A stretch of DNA of 64,000 nucleotides from Mucilaginibacter empetricola (GCF_024808665.1 NZ_JANUBZ010000002.1:440017-504016); one strand, 5' to 3'; shown: positions 54,125 through 63,741, numbered from the stretch's first letter. Program-made: numbers and translations. The notes: generated by a model from the letters alone, not told the origin.

Positions 54125-57100
54125 CTATTTCACATTATATCCTTCGACGGCAACTCCCGGTTTTTCACCTCGTGTATCTGCATCAGCCACTTTCATTTCA
54201 ATGGTTCGTTTCTCTCCCGGCAATAGGGTAAAATAATTGTCATCATAAATTACAGGCAATATTCGCACGCCGGTTTTATCCTTGGTAACTTTCAGCCGAA
54301 CGTTAAAAGCTGCGTAAGCAGTATTATTAGAAAGTTTGGTGGTAATTTTCCAATTGTTCCCTACTTTTACCACCAGGGTTTGGGCAGATAGTTTAACCGG
54401 AGGTAATCTGGTAACAGCGCTCAGATCACCAATACCACCTGATGAATCGGGCAAGGCACCCCGGCAATACTCGTTCCTGGAAATCAGTTCAGTACCACGG
54501 GTAAGTTCAAGCCGCACAAAATATACATCTTTTAGTTCCGAAGGAACGGTAACCGGCATCACTCCAACACGGCTATCTATTGCACATTCTACCGGTGCCT
54601 GTTTTGTCAGTGTTACCTTGCCCTGTAAATCCAATACCTGCATTTTCGCGTTGAGGCCTGCCCCGTTTGCGACACTGTAATTTACTACTTCTACACTATC
54701 GCTAAGCGGGTTCCATTGGATGTGCAATGGCTCTGATGCCTTTTTCGCACCGAAATAAGCACCTGTTGGTTCAAAATAGTAATCATAACTTTGCCAAACT
54801 AATGTCGGCCATGAGGGGTGGCTCATCCAGATCAATAGCCCCATCCTGTTTTTGCTTTGCGCTTCAAACATGGCCCTGTAGCCCTGATACTCTGTCCAGG
54901 CCGCTAAAGACAGCCACTGTTTTACGCCTTCAATTTTGCCAAAGGCCTGCTCCATTGTCGTATTAAATGTAGTTCCGTTTTGTGCTCCCTGGAGGGTAAA
55001 ATCATGCACCCCCCATAAACGCGATTGCGGCCATATGGCAGAATCGGGCATGGCCAGTTTGAAGCTTTCGTAAGACATCAGGTCGGGCGTACCCATTTCG
55101 CTGTGTAGTTTTGGCGTGGCCCTGTTCTCAAAATAAAATTGGAGCGGACGCAAAGCATATGGGCCACCGCCGCTTACGCTGATTGCCGCCGAATTCGGAA
55201 TATATTTAATACCCGGGGCAAGTACCGGTAAAAGACTGGTGATCGCATTTTCAATTACCGGCGGCGGGTTACCCTCGTTCCGGCCTACGTATAAACCTAT
55301 AGCTGGGTGATTCCGGATTCGTTTTACAAAGTCCTTCAGATTCTCAATAAACATATCGGGGTGATTGGGAATTGGGCCGTCTGATGGATTTGCCAGCCAG
55401 AAATCCTGCCAGATCAAAATACCATATTTATCGCATGCTTCAAAAAATGCGTCATCTCCAACCTGACCTACCCAGTTTCTGATCATGTTAAAGTTCATCT
55501 CCTTGTGGTATCCCACGGCAATATTATACTCTCGTGAACGGTAGCGCAGCAGGTCTTCGGCAAATCCCATATTGCCGCCACGGGCTATAAAACGCTTGCC
55601 GTTCACCCATATCTTTAGATTGCCGGTGTCTGAATAGGTCATTTCACGCACGCCTGTTTTAAAGGTTTTGTTATCTGACGTTTTTCCATCAGCGGTTATG
55701 AAGGTTAGCGACACTTTATACAAGTTTTGGTTACCGTAACCGTTAGGCCACCATAAAACCGGGTGCTGCAAGTTTAAAGATGGGTTTGTAGTGGGGTCAA
55801 GGTTGATGGTTTTCTGTTCATTTGACCGAAGTTCCACAGCCTGTTCAAAGCTGGTGGTGCCGAAGGTGCCTTTCAATATTCCTTTAACAGCTTTCATACT
55901 ATGGTTATAAAGCGTGGTTTGTATACTTATCGCTGCTGAAGTCGTATCTGGCAAAGGCAATTTGGTGGTCACCAGTGGATCTTCAATGGTTACCGGGCCG
56001 CCTGGAGAAAGGTAAACATCATTCCAGATCCCGGTATTGCGACCACGGATGGTGGGGATCCAGTCCCAGCCGATAGAGGCGTGAAAAGTAGGGTTATCTG
56101 CCCCAAGCTCACCACCATTTGCATCGGTGCTGTTCCTGTTTTGCTCGGTCGGAAAGCCGGGCGTTTCATTTTTGATGACGCGTACCGCCAGCACATTTTT
56201 GCCGCCCGGCACGAGCAGGTCAGTCACATCAAATTTGCCGCGAATAAATGCGCCGTTAATCCGTCCGATAGCATGTCCGTTCAAATAGATTTCCGCCTTC
56301 CAGTTAATACCGTCGAAATTTAAAAATACGCGGCTGTCTCTGTAGGATAAAGGGGTCAAAAATACGTCCCGGTACCAGAAATCGTCGTAAAAGTAAGAAT
56401 CGGAAATGGCAAGGTTATTATCGCCATAGTTAGGTTCAGGCACAGCTCCATCGTTCAGGTAACTTACCAGCGTAGTTGCAGGAACCGTAGCAGTAAGCCA
56501 ACCACTATCATTGAATGAAGGGGCCGATAACGCAGCGCCATCTGCTTTAACCTGTGATGCCCGCTGTATTTTCCATGCACCACCAGCCAGATCGAGCCGA
56601 CCGTTAGCATGAATGGCTTCCTGCGGATGAGCTACCGGCACAGGCCCGCCTATACCAAATACTTGCAGTTCACTCAGGATGTAACCGTCATCCGGGTTAG
56701 CGGCTTTTGTCATCAGCACCCGTACAAACCTGCCTTTTACTTCCTTGTTTAGTGCTAAATTGGTAACCAGGTCTCCGTTCGCAGGCAGCACCCCAATATT
56801 TTCCCATGAAAGGGCATCAGTAGATACCTGCACAGAACCCTGGATAGCAGGACTGATCCAGTTGAGCTTTATTTTGTTAAAGGCGCAGTTCGCGCCCAAA
56901 TCAACATAAACCCATTCCGTACCGCTTCCGCCGCTTTTCCATGCGCTTGTAAAATTGTAAGGGCCGCCGATAGGTGCTGCCTGGCCATTGCTATACAGTG
57001 ACAGATGATTGACTGACCAACTCTTAGCATTCGGCTCATCGGTGTTAATACGGTAATATTTATAGTGGACGGGCTGGCTAAACTTAAATGTATAATTTAA

Positions 57101-57772
57101 TGACCGTCTTTTCATACCTGCAAACCTGCGGGCCAGGGCTATTTGCTGAGGCGTTGGTTTTTGGCCGGTTGGCGGACGAAACCTGACAGGCGGTTCAATA
57201 CCCGGCAATGAGTTGCTGCCGTTTACGTTTCCCAACTTATCCCATTTCAGGCCATCGTCAGATCCGCTTACCGTTATCGCCCATGGTTTTGGCGCGAGCG
57301 TATCTGCTGTCATACTACCAACAATTGTTAAACTATCTATCGATGATACTTTATAATTGCCTGCCATTTGTACCTGGAACCAGGCATTCGGTCCATCGAA
57401 TTGCTGGCTGCTGGAGTTTCTGTCAAAGCCATGTTCCCTGCCATCCCTTGGCAAAATGCCCTGGCTATTGGTACTTACAACTATCCAGCCGGGTAGTTTT
57501 GTATCAATTATGCCATCGGTTACCAGTTGTGCCGTAAGGTTATAATCATAGGCACCTGACTGGTAAGCCGCCCGGTGCAGGGCAAGATTTCGATAGTGAA
57601 TAGCATCAATCTTCATTCCCGGGCCAAAGAATTCCTTTGGATTGCCGGGATATACACCAATGCCACGGGAATACTGCTGTGCTTTGAGCGCTTGAAAAGA
57701 GGAGAAAAGAACCAGAAAAACGAGGCAGGAAGTTTTATTTTTAAGCGTTGAGAAACGAGGCAGACTTTCCAT
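54125..57772 (-). CDS. Large GH2 enzyme with N-terminal discoidin domains
   Basis: The 1215-residue protein has a signal peptide (about 1-32, ending KAQ), two discoidin/F5-8 type C-like domains (about 60-255 and 270-385) and a GH2 jelly-roll (about 400-540). An Ig-like domain and the TIM barrel follow. The barrel has acid/base Glu in YVGRNEGNPPP (about 832) and nucleophile Glu in KLHSEMGTP (about 890). The closest characterised group is exo-beta-glucosaminidase/beta-mannosidase-type GH2; given the GH26 neighbour, beta-mannosidase is an attractive guess. Discoidin domains probably hold the polymer. Confidence 0.82.
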   Translation of the reverse strand: MESLPRFSTLKNKTSCLVFLVLFSSFQALKAQQYSRGIGVYPGNPKEFFGPGMKIDAIHYRNLALHRAAYQSGAYDYNLTAQLVTDGIIDTKLPGWIVVSTNSQGILPRDGREHGFDRNSSSQQFDGPNAWFQVQMAGNYKVSSIDSLTIVGSMTADTLAPKPWAITVSGSDDGLKWDKLGNVNGSNSLPGIEPPVRFRPPTGQKPTPQQIALARRFAGMKRRSLNYTFKFSQPVHYKYYRINTDEPNAKSWSVNHLSLYSNGQAAPIGGPYNFTSAWKSGGSGTEWVYVDLGANCAFNKIKLNWISPAIQGSVQVSTDALSWENIGVLPANGDLVTNLALNKEVKGRFVRVLMTKAANPDDGYILSELQVFGIGGPVPVAHPQEAIHANGRLDLAGGAWKIQRASQVKADGAALSAPSFNDSGWLTATVPATTLVSYLNDGAVPEPNYGDNNLAISDSYFYDDFWYRDVFLTPLSYRDSRVFLNFDGINWKAEIYLNGHAIGRINGAFIRGKFDVTDLLVPGGKNVLAVRVIKNETPGFPTEQNRNSTDANGGELGADNPTFHASIGWDWIPTIRGRNTGIWNDVYLSPGGPVTIEDPLVTTKLPLPDTTSAAISIQTTLYNHSMKAVKGILKGTFGTTSFEQAVELRSNEQKTINLDPTTNPSLNLQHPVLWWPNGYGNQNLYKVSLTFITADGKTSDNKTFKTGVREMTYSDTGNLKIWVNGKRFIARGGNMGFAEDLLRYRSREYNIAVGYHKEMNFNMIRNWVGQVGDDAFFEACDKYGILIWQDFWLANPSDGPIPNHPDMFIENLKDFVKRIRNHPAIGLYVGRNEGNPPPVIENAITSLLPVLAPGIKYIPNSAAISVSGGGPYALRPLQFYFENRATPKLHSEMGTPDLMSYESFKLAMPDSAIWPQSRLWGVHDFTLQGAQNGTTFNTTMEQAFGKIEGVKQWLSLAAWTEYQGYRAMFEAQSKNRMGLLIWMSHPSWPTLVWQSYDYYFEPTGAYFGAKKASEPLHIQWNPLSDSVEVVNYSVANGAGLNAKMQVLDLQGKVTLTKQAPVECAIDSRVGVMPVTVPSELKDVYFVRLELTRGTELISRNEYCRGALPDSSGGIGDLSAVTRLPPVKLSAQTLVVKVGNNWKITTKLSNNTAYAAFNVRLKVTKDKTGVRILPVIYDDNYFTLLPGEKRTIEMKVADADTRGEKPGVAVEGYNVK

Positions 57773-57807
57773 TTATAGAACTATTTTGATTAACGATTAA
57801 ACAATTG

Positions 57808-59397
57808 TTATTTCAGGTCCAGGCTGTCAAATGTTTGCAAACCGGTAACCTGATTAAAAACAGTTAATTTGCCTGTATTAAAATCTGTTGCCTTAACCCT
57901 GTTTAAATAAACACCCTGTACATCATCCATACGTAACGGCGGACGGTTATCGGCATTTAGTAAACTTATCTGAACATTGTTCAACTGAATATTTTTTGCA
58001 TGGCGAATAAAAAACCCATAAGCCGGGGCCGCGCCGAACATCCCCGGCTCAGGATATTTATTTTCCTGTTCCGGAACCTGCCGCTCAGGCTGTCCATCGG
58101 TTATTCCGCCCTTGTAATAAATATGGATGTTATTTAACTGGATATCTTCCAAATCATGCCCCGGTATTCCAGTAAGCGTACAGGTATAATTTGGGTCGGC
58201 ATTGTAAACATTCACATTGCTGATGATCACCCGCCTCAGCTGCCCAACGGATGCTTCTTTTGGTCCGCGCATTCTTGATCCAAGGCGAAGGAAAATCGGG
58301 TCGTTAACGACATCGCGCATGGTTATATTTGATATGGTAACATCCTCCAGTAAAGCACCGTCTACCGTTTCCAATGCCAGACCCCTGCAATAATCAAATA
58401 CGCAATTGGAGATAGCAACATTTTGAAAACCACCGTTTGATTCTGTCCCCAATTTGATCCTGCCTGTTGGATGGTTTTTATATACCGGATTTTCTGATCT
58501 TTTAAAAGTGCCATCAAGCAATGTTCCTTCGTCATAGCCGCTTACCTGGCAATTGGTAATGGTAACGTTTTCGGTCGACTTGGCGTAACCTAATGCGAAA
58601 GTGCTTTTGAGGCAAATACCATCATCATAGGGCGAGTTAACATAACAGTTAGCAACCCTTACATTTTTGCAGCAGTCGATATCCATTCCGTCACGGTTGG
58701 TATCCAGTTTTACATTATCTATGGTAAGATTGTCCACCCCGGTTGCAAGGATTGCAAACCAGCCGCCGCTTAATATCGAAATGTCACGGATGTTCACATT
58801 TCGGCATCGCAGTAACGCGATGGCTTTATTAGCAGTTTGTTTGCCCTTTACATAATCCCTGAACAAGCCTTTTCCCCAGATTGATCCCTGCCCAATGATG
58901 GAGACGTCATGGATGTCTTCGCCCCATATCAGGCTGTTGTGCCAATGACTGTGCCCGGAATCCTGGTAAGCGTTACCAGCGCCGGGTTCTTCCTCATCAT
59001 ACTGATTTTCTGCGCTAACCGGCGCCGCTACGATCATTGCCCCCTGGTCAATAAATAAAGATATGTTACTTTTTAACCGGATGGAACCGGAAAGATATTT
59101 GCCGGCAGGCAGGTAAACTGTTCCTCCACCATTTAAAGCGGCCTGTTCAATTGCTTTGTTGATGGCTTTGGAGTCCAGGTTTTTTCCATCGCCTTTTGCA
59201 CCATATTGTCTTACATTATAGAAGTTTTCATTGGGGCTGCAAAAAGCATTAAAACCGGTGGACAATAGGATTAATAGTGTTAAAGACCTTTTTATGAGGC
59301 TGTTTCTAAAAATGATGGAACAAAGAGTAATTGCCTTGGACTTATTGGATTGCTTCAATAGCAACTGCGCAATAAAAAATGGAAATGATATCTTCAT
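57808..59397 (-). CDS. GH28 family protein (polygalacturonase-like)
   Basis: The 529-residue protein has an unusually long N-terminus; the hydrophobic signal segment (LTLLILLSTGFNAFC) is at about 39-53, so the real start may lie downstream of the ATG at 59397, although no internal ATG fits. The right-handed beta-helix starts YNVRQYGAKGDGKNLDSKAI. Catalytic motifs are DTNRDGMDID (about 236) and NSPYDDGICLKS (about 256), the GH28 NTDG and DD equivalents. It hydrolyses galacturonate or related linkages in pectin. It is the first gene of the operon. Confidence 0.87.
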   Translation of the reverse strand: MKISFPFFIAQLLLKQSNKSKAITLCSIIFRNSLIKRSLTLLILLSTGFNAFCSPNENFYNVRQYGAKGDGKNLDSKAINKAIEQAALNGGGTVYLPAGKYLSGSIRLKSNISLFIDQGAMIVAAPVSAENQYDEEEPGAGNAYQDSGHSHWHNSLIWGEDIHDVSIIGQGSIWGKGLFRDYVKGKQTANKAIALLRCRNVNIRDISILSGGWFAILATGVDNLTIDNVKLDTNRDGMDIDCCKNVRVANCYVNSPYDDGICLKSTFALGYAKSTENVTITNCQVSGYDEGTLLDGTFKRSENPVYKNHPTGRIKLGTESNGGFQNVAISNCVFDYCRGLALETVDGALLEDVTISNITMRDVVNDPIFLRLGSRMRGPKEASVGQLRRVIISNVNVYNADPNYTCTLTGIPGHDLEDIQLNNIHIYYKGGITDGQPERQVPEQENKYPEPGMFGAAPAYGFFIRHAKNIQLNNVQISLLNADNRPPLRMDDVQGVYLNRVKATDFNTGKLTVFNQVTGLQTFDSLDLK

Positions 59398-59631
59398 AAT
59401 TTAATTGGTTGGATTATTTTAAAAGCATGTTTACACTACTGTTAACGTGTATAAATGATGCTACGTAGATTTTTTAGGTAAATCTTAAGGCTATATTAAA
59501 GAGATAATTAGATTTAATTTAGGATTACAGCATAAAAATCTACGCAAACGTTGTCAGCGAAGACATTAACAAAAATAATACAGGCTAATTTTTCTTAATT
59601 TGATTATTTTGTGCACATATAATCCTACAAA
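59398..59631. promoter_or_regulatory. LacI/GH28 divergent control region
   Basis: CGTAGATTTTT (59464-59474) and AAAAATCTACG (59534-59544) form a perfect 11-base inverted repeat 59 bases apart. The right copy directly abuts GCAAACGTTGTC (59544-59555), which has the central CG of LacI-family operators. CTACGTAG at 59461-59468 is a further palindrome. No clear -7 box is visible for either gene. These sites are candidates for LacI control of the ten-gene operon. Confidence 0.45.
59544..59555. promoter_or_regulatory. Candidate LacI-family operator
   Basis: GCAAACGTTGTC has a central palindrome AACGTT with the CG step typical of LacI-family operators; 4 of 6 half-site positions are symmetric. It lies 77 bases before the LacI-type gene. 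Confidence 0.3.
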
Positions 59632-60666
59632 ATGTATAGAGCTGTAACGATAAAGGATATCGCAAAAGAACTGGGTGTCTCGATCTCCACTGTATCGCGG
59701 GCACTGCGGAACAGTCATGAAGTTAGTACGGAAAAGAAAAATATAATTAATGAACATGCAAAAAAGATCAATTATCATTCTAATCCGATAGCACGAAGCC
59801 TGAAAAATAGGAGAAGTTATTCCATAGGGGTAATGGTACCTGATATAGCGAATAACTTCTTTTCTCAGACAATTAATGGCATAGAAGCTATCGCCTATGA
59901 AAAAGGTTATCACGTGATCATTACACAAAGCCATGAAAGTTACGAACGGGAAGTAGTTAATTTGGAGCACCTTGCTAATAGCTCCATTGATGGTTTGCTT
60001 ATTTCCATGTCTTCGCAAACTGTTGATTACAGCCATGTTCAAAAATTCCACGAACGCGGATTGCCAATTGTTTTTTTTGACCGGATAATTGACGAAATAA
60101 AAACTTTCAAAGTTACGATAGACGATTTCAGGGCATCTTTCAATGCAACGGAACTTCTGGTTAAAAAGGGATATAAAAATATTGCATTTTTAGCACACGC
60201 ACCGCAGTTATCAGTTACAGCACAACGGGTGGCCGGTTACAAAGCCGCGTTACAGGAGAACTGTATTAAAATCAACGATGATTTCATTAAATATTGTCCT
60301 GCCGGAGGGCGTGATCCTCAAGAGGTTTTTCATGCAATAGAAAACCTTTTATCCCGGCCGATCCCCCCTGAAGCGCTTGTTATCGCAAATGACAGTTTAA
60401 GTATTGCTGCCATTCGTCTGTTGAATAAGCATTATCAAACCCAAGGTATGGCTATCATGGGATTTTCCAATTCAGATGTATTGGACTTAATTTCTCCGCA
60501 GATATCGTATGTCCGGCAGAATGCCTTTGAAATGGGAGAAATAGCCATGGAAATGCTCATAAAATTAATGAATAGTAAGTATCCTGTTTATGATTTTGAA
60601 ACCAAATTTGTTGATACCGACGTCCACATGGCCAATCAAGTTAATACCTTAAGTAAACTGCGTTAA
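59632..60666 (+). CDS. LacI family transcriptional regulator
   Basis: The 344-residue protein has the LacI HTH and hinge (VTIKDIAKELGVSISTVSRAL, NYHSNPIARSLKNRRS) and a periplasmic-binding-like effector domain (IGVMVPDIANNFFSQTINGIE, GLPIVFFDRI, IANDSLSIAAIRLL, VDTDVHM). It probably represses the divergent glycosidase operon in the absence of a sugar inducer. It ends back to back with the epimerase gene with zero spacing. Confidence 0.95.
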   Translation: MYRAVTIKDIAKELGVSISTVSRALRNSHEVSTEKKNIINEHAKKINYHSNPIARSLKNRRSYSIGVMVPDIANNFFSQTINGIEAIAYEKGYHVIITQSHESYEREVVNLEHLANSSIDGLLISMSSQTVDYSHVQKFHERGLPIVFFDRIIDEIKTFKVTIDDFRASFNATELLVKKGYKNIAFLAHAPQLSVTAQRVAGYKAALQENCIKINDDFIKYCPAGGRDPQEVFHAIENLLSRPIPPEALVIANDSLSIAAIRLLNKHYQTQGMAIMGFSNSDVLDLISPQISYVRQNAFEMGEIAMEMLIKLMNSKYPVYDFETKFVDTDVHMANQVNTLSKLR

Positions 60667-61527
60667 TTACAAAATATCCAAATCACGTGCCACATAAAAA
60701 CTAGGCACCAACGGCCTGAAGCCAGTCTTCTTCCTAAGTTTTGAAATGTCCATGATTCCCTCAAACGGATCAGCCAATGGCCCTTCGGCAGGGTCAAAAG
60801 CGTCAGCAGCCTTTCCAACTGAGTCAGCTAATTCGTATAAGGTGATCGGTGCATCATCTGCAATATTGAAGATTTCTCCGTTTAGCCCATTGGTACGCAG
60901 CAGTAAAGTTAAGGCTTGGGCAACATCCAAATGATGTACCATATGCATCCTTGATCCTGAATGACGGTTCATTTTTTTCAGCAGCGGCATGATCTCTTCA
61001 ATATGTGGATCTTTATCGCCATAGACAAAACCTAAACGCAGTACGCGTACATCAAAGTCGTTGTCTTTTTGAAGCGCAATAAGTTCCTGCTCTGCTGCAA
61101 TTTTGCTAGACGCATAGGGCCTGGGGTCATTGCTGTTAACCAGGTCATCTTCCCGGGCCGGGTGTCGGTAACCTGAGCTATAAACGTTGCCGGTACTTAC
61201 AAAAACAAATCGCTTTACACCTGCCGCTATTGCTGCATGGGCAAGCGCTACAGTCCCGGCGTGATTAGTCTTGATAACGCCTTCATTATCCGTAAAGGTT
61301 CTGAAGAGCGCAGCCAAGTGTATCACTGCTTCTATCCCTGCAACCGCTGGCGGCAATGTATTCGGGTTATAGAGATCGCCAACAATAACCCTGGCACCGA
61401 ATTCCGTTAATGCTAATGCTTTCGCGGCATCACGTACCAGGATACTCACGTCATGGCCTTGGGCTATCAGCCTCGGAACAAACCTGCTGCCGACCTTTCC
61501 GGTGGCACCTGTAACTAAAATTTTCAT
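60667..61527 (-). CDS. NAD-dependent epimerase/dehydratase (extended SDR) family protein
   Basis: The 286-residue protein has the Rossmann motif VTGATGKVG (residues 5-13), DL-Y-N-P-N-T, the catalytic YASSK (Tyr-x3-Lys) and [14 protein letters not shown]. The C-terminal half has [17 protein letters not shown] residues ([22 protein letters not shown]). It acts on nucleotide sugars or similar substrates. It is downstream of the AraC gene with a 72-base gap on the same strand and may be controlled by it. Confidence 0.9.
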   Translation of the reverse strand: MKILVTGATGKVGSRFVPRLIAQGHDVSILVRDAAKALALTEFGARVIVGDLYNPNTLPPAVAGIEAVIHLAALFRTFTDNEGVIKTNHAGTVALAHAAIAAGVKRFVFVSTGNVYSSGYRHPAREDDLVNSNDPRPYASSKIAAEQELIALQKDNDFDVRVLRLGFVYGDKDPHIEEIMPLLKKMNRHSGSRMHMVHHLDVAQALTLLLRTNGLNGEIFNIADDAPITLYELADSVGKAADAFDPAEGPLADPFEGIMDISKLRKKTGFRPLVPSFYVARDLDIL

Positions 61528-61599
61528 ATGTCAAAAGTCCCGTAAAAACATGCATGCCGCTAACAACAATCAAACCGATAACTATGACTTTCAAACCTT

Positions 61600-62460
61600 T
61601 TATTGCCGCAAGGATTTTGGGATAGTGCCGGTCACCCGCCTAAAATAGTTGTTAAAGTAGCTGGGATAATTAAAACCGAGGGCATAGGCAATATCAGCTA
61701 CGCTCCAATCAGTATGTTGCAAAAGGGCTTTTGCTTCTGTGGTTATCCGCTCGGCAATGTGTACCGAGGTTGGCTTCCCGGTAACTTCCTTTACAGAGCG
61801 GTTAAGGTAATTTACATGTACAGAAAGACCGGCGGCAAAATCCTGCGCTGTTCTTAGCCTGAGGGGATCGGCGACGCGCTCTATAGGGAACTGCCTTTCC
61901 AGCAAATCCATAAATAAATGGGTGATCCGCGTAGCCGCGTTTTTAAATTGCGATACGTTTCGCGACGGCTGTATCCTTAAGGCTTCATGAATAATCAGTT
62001 CGATACAATTCCTGATCAATTCGCCTTTGTATGGGTAATCACTACTGTGAACCGCCAGCATCTTTTGAAAAATATTCGTCATAAACGCGGCCTGTTCGCT
62101 GTTCAGCGGAATTACAGGATGATCACCTACCTGGTATAAGGGAGAGCTTTTTAATGTTTCCGTTCGTTTAATAAAAGCTTCGGTAAAAAGACAGGCGTAG
62201 CCGATGTTGTTCTTATCACGACGCACAAGTGTGTGGGCTACACGCGGATTTACGAAAAAGAGAACCGTACCTTTTATTTCCAAAACCTGGTCGCCGTATT
62301 TTACAGTCATGTCGCCGTTAACCAGGCCCATTTTATAAAAGTCACGCCTGCCCTTGGAAGCGGGGACATCGGTGGTTGCGGCCAGTTCGTGGACCTTGAA
62401 ACCTTTCAGTTTCAGATCTTCCATATTTATCCCCGGAATTTCAGCAACATTGATAGCCAT
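61600..62460 (-). CDS. AraC family transcriptional regulator
   Basis: The 286-residue protein has an N-terminal cupin-like sensor (about 1-170, with LEIKGTVLFFVNPRVAHTL) and a C-terminal double HTH (ITTEAKALLQHTDWSVADIAYALGFNYPSYFNNYFRRVTG). It precedes the epimerase gene on the same strand, so it may regulate that gene or itself. Its C-terminus is closely similar to the truncated AraC at the right end of the window. Confidence 0.93.
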   Translation of the reverse strand: MAINVAEIPGINMEDLKLKGFKVHELAATTDVPASKGRRDFYKMGLVNGDMTVKYGDQVLEIKGTVLFFVNPRVAHTLVRRDKNNIGYACLFTEAFIKRTETLKSSPLYQVGDHPVIPLNSEQAAFMTNIFQKMLAVHSSDYPYKGELIRNCIELIIHEALRIQPSRNVSQFKNAATRITHLFMDLLERQFPIERVADPLRLRTAQDFAAGLSVHVNYLNRSVKEVTGKPTSVHIAERITTEAKALLQHTDWSVADIAYALGFNYPSYFNNYFRRVTGTIPKSLRQ

Positions 62461-62464
62461 GCTG

Positions 62465-62472
62465 CAAAATTA
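62465..62472 (-). promoter_or_regulatory. Candidate -7 box directly before the AraC gene
   Basis: On the minus strand TAATTTTG ends four bases (CAGC) before the AraC ATG and matches TAnnTTTG exactly. No -33 TTG is found at the expected spacing. Confidence 0.35.
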
Positions 62473-63234
62473 ATGAAATCAAACTTCTAAAAGCATAATT
62501 TATCTGCTACCTAAACCCAGCGATTTTGCTAATTACGCCTTGGCACTATCTGCAACAAGTCTTGCGTGTACCCAATTTACCGCGTTGACCTTTTCAAAAC
62601 GGCCGATTTTATTTTTCTTGACGCCCTATGGAAGTCCCGCGACCATAAACAATATGTATTGCAGATAGTTTAACCGATAAGTCCAGTTACCCGCGAACGG
62701 TCTGACTGGAGAATATGAAGCCATTGATCACTCATTCCGGAAAATCGACCAATATGTTCTGCAACACTTTGATCATTCTTACCACCTAGCACTCAAGTGC
62801 ATTTTGAAAGTTCATTTACACCATACAAAGGACGTAGGGCACGGAATTGCATGGTCAACGCCTGCGGAATTTCCAGATTCATCGATAGCTCGCAAAGGCA
62901 AGATGCCAGGGTAAAAAATAGCATCCCCCAAAAGAAAACTTTTTTCCCTGCCAAAATGGTCGCCTGCCGAGGATACTTTTCTTTTTGTTTATATGCAATG
63001 CATCAAATTAGCCAAACTCTCTATAGAAAATTAATACGCCAATGTTTCGTGCCATTTAGTGTAACTGATAATCGCAGTTTGTTTGAAAATTGCAATTATT
63101 ACTTTGATTTTTACAAGTGTTAGTTGTTATTACTTAATATCTTTATACTACAGAATAAAGACAACCCGTACCACGCGATAAAATAAATTAAACGAAACAG
63201 TGACTTTATTCTTTAAGAAAATAAAAGCAAAAAA
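62473..63234. other. Gene-poor stretch
   Basis: I see no convincing gene. A minus-strand frame at 62533-62724 reads ATG to TAA over 64 codons but is interrupted by an in-frame TAG; its two halves look protein-like (PVRPFAGNWTYRLNYLQYI, then EKVNAVNWVHARLVADSAKA). A 108-codon + frame at 62797-63123 was rejected as random. Confidence 0.45.
62533..62724 (-). pseudogene. Possible decayed small gene with in-frame TAG
   Basis: The frame starts ATG at 62724 (MASYSPVRPFAGNWTYRLNY), runs 32 codons to a TAG at 62626-62628, then continues in frame for 30 more codons to TAA at 62533-62535, ending HARLVADSAKA. The second part has no start of its own. The family is unknown. It may be a degraded gene or coincidence. 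Confidence 0.25.
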
Positions 63235-63741
63235 ATGAATAATGAAATAATCAATCTTGTTGCTAACATAGCCCTTGCTTTGACATTCATAGTAGGACTT
63301 GTATTCGGCGTAATTCAAATAAAAAATACGAATCGCGACCGAAAAGAACGGTTTACGATAGAGACATTAAAGAATTTTCAAACACACCAGTTTGCAGAAA
63401 TGATATTCCGAATTAACAATTATAGTATCCCTTCCACGCTTGAAGAATGGCGAAAGATTCCTGACCGTGATCAAATTATGTTTCTTCAATTTACTCAGGA
63501 AATGGAATCTCTTGGAATTCTGGTTGCTGAAAAGTTTATTAATATCGAACTTGTTGATAAAACACTTGGTTCATTTGTCACCGCCTCCTGGGAGAAATTG
63601 GCAGCCGTTATTGAAGACATGCGTGAAAAATTACCGGATCCGTTTTTAAGTGAATATTTTCAATCACTCGCAGAAAGTCTGCGTGAACGAATGCAATCGC
63701 ATCCGCGCAAACCATTTCATGAGGTTGCTGGTAAAAAATAG
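63235..63741 (+). CDS. Membrane-anchored protein, DUF4760-like
   Basis: The 168-residue protein has one N-terminal membrane helix (about 7-27, ANIALALTFIVGLVFGVIQI) followed by a helical cytoplasmic domain (RKERFTIETLKNFQTHQFAEMIFRI, FLQFTQEMESLGILVAEKFINIELVD). The layout resembles DUF4760 proteins of unknown function. It stands alone; upstream is gene-poor DNA and downstream a convergent AraC gene. Confidence 0.65.
   Translation: MNNEIINLVANIALALTFIVGLVFGVIQIKNTNRDRKERFTIETLKNFQTHQFAEMIFRINNYSIPSTLEEWRKIPDRDQIMFLQFTQEMESLGILVAEKFINIELVDKTLGSFVTASWEKLAAVIEDMREKLPDPFLSEYFQSLAESLRERMQSHPRKPFHEVAGKK

Noticed and set aside
62797..63123. 108-codon + strand frame
   Set aside because: It starts at GTG, has no recognisable domain, an odd composition rich in Cys, Arg and Phe, and no promoter or ribosome-binding context.
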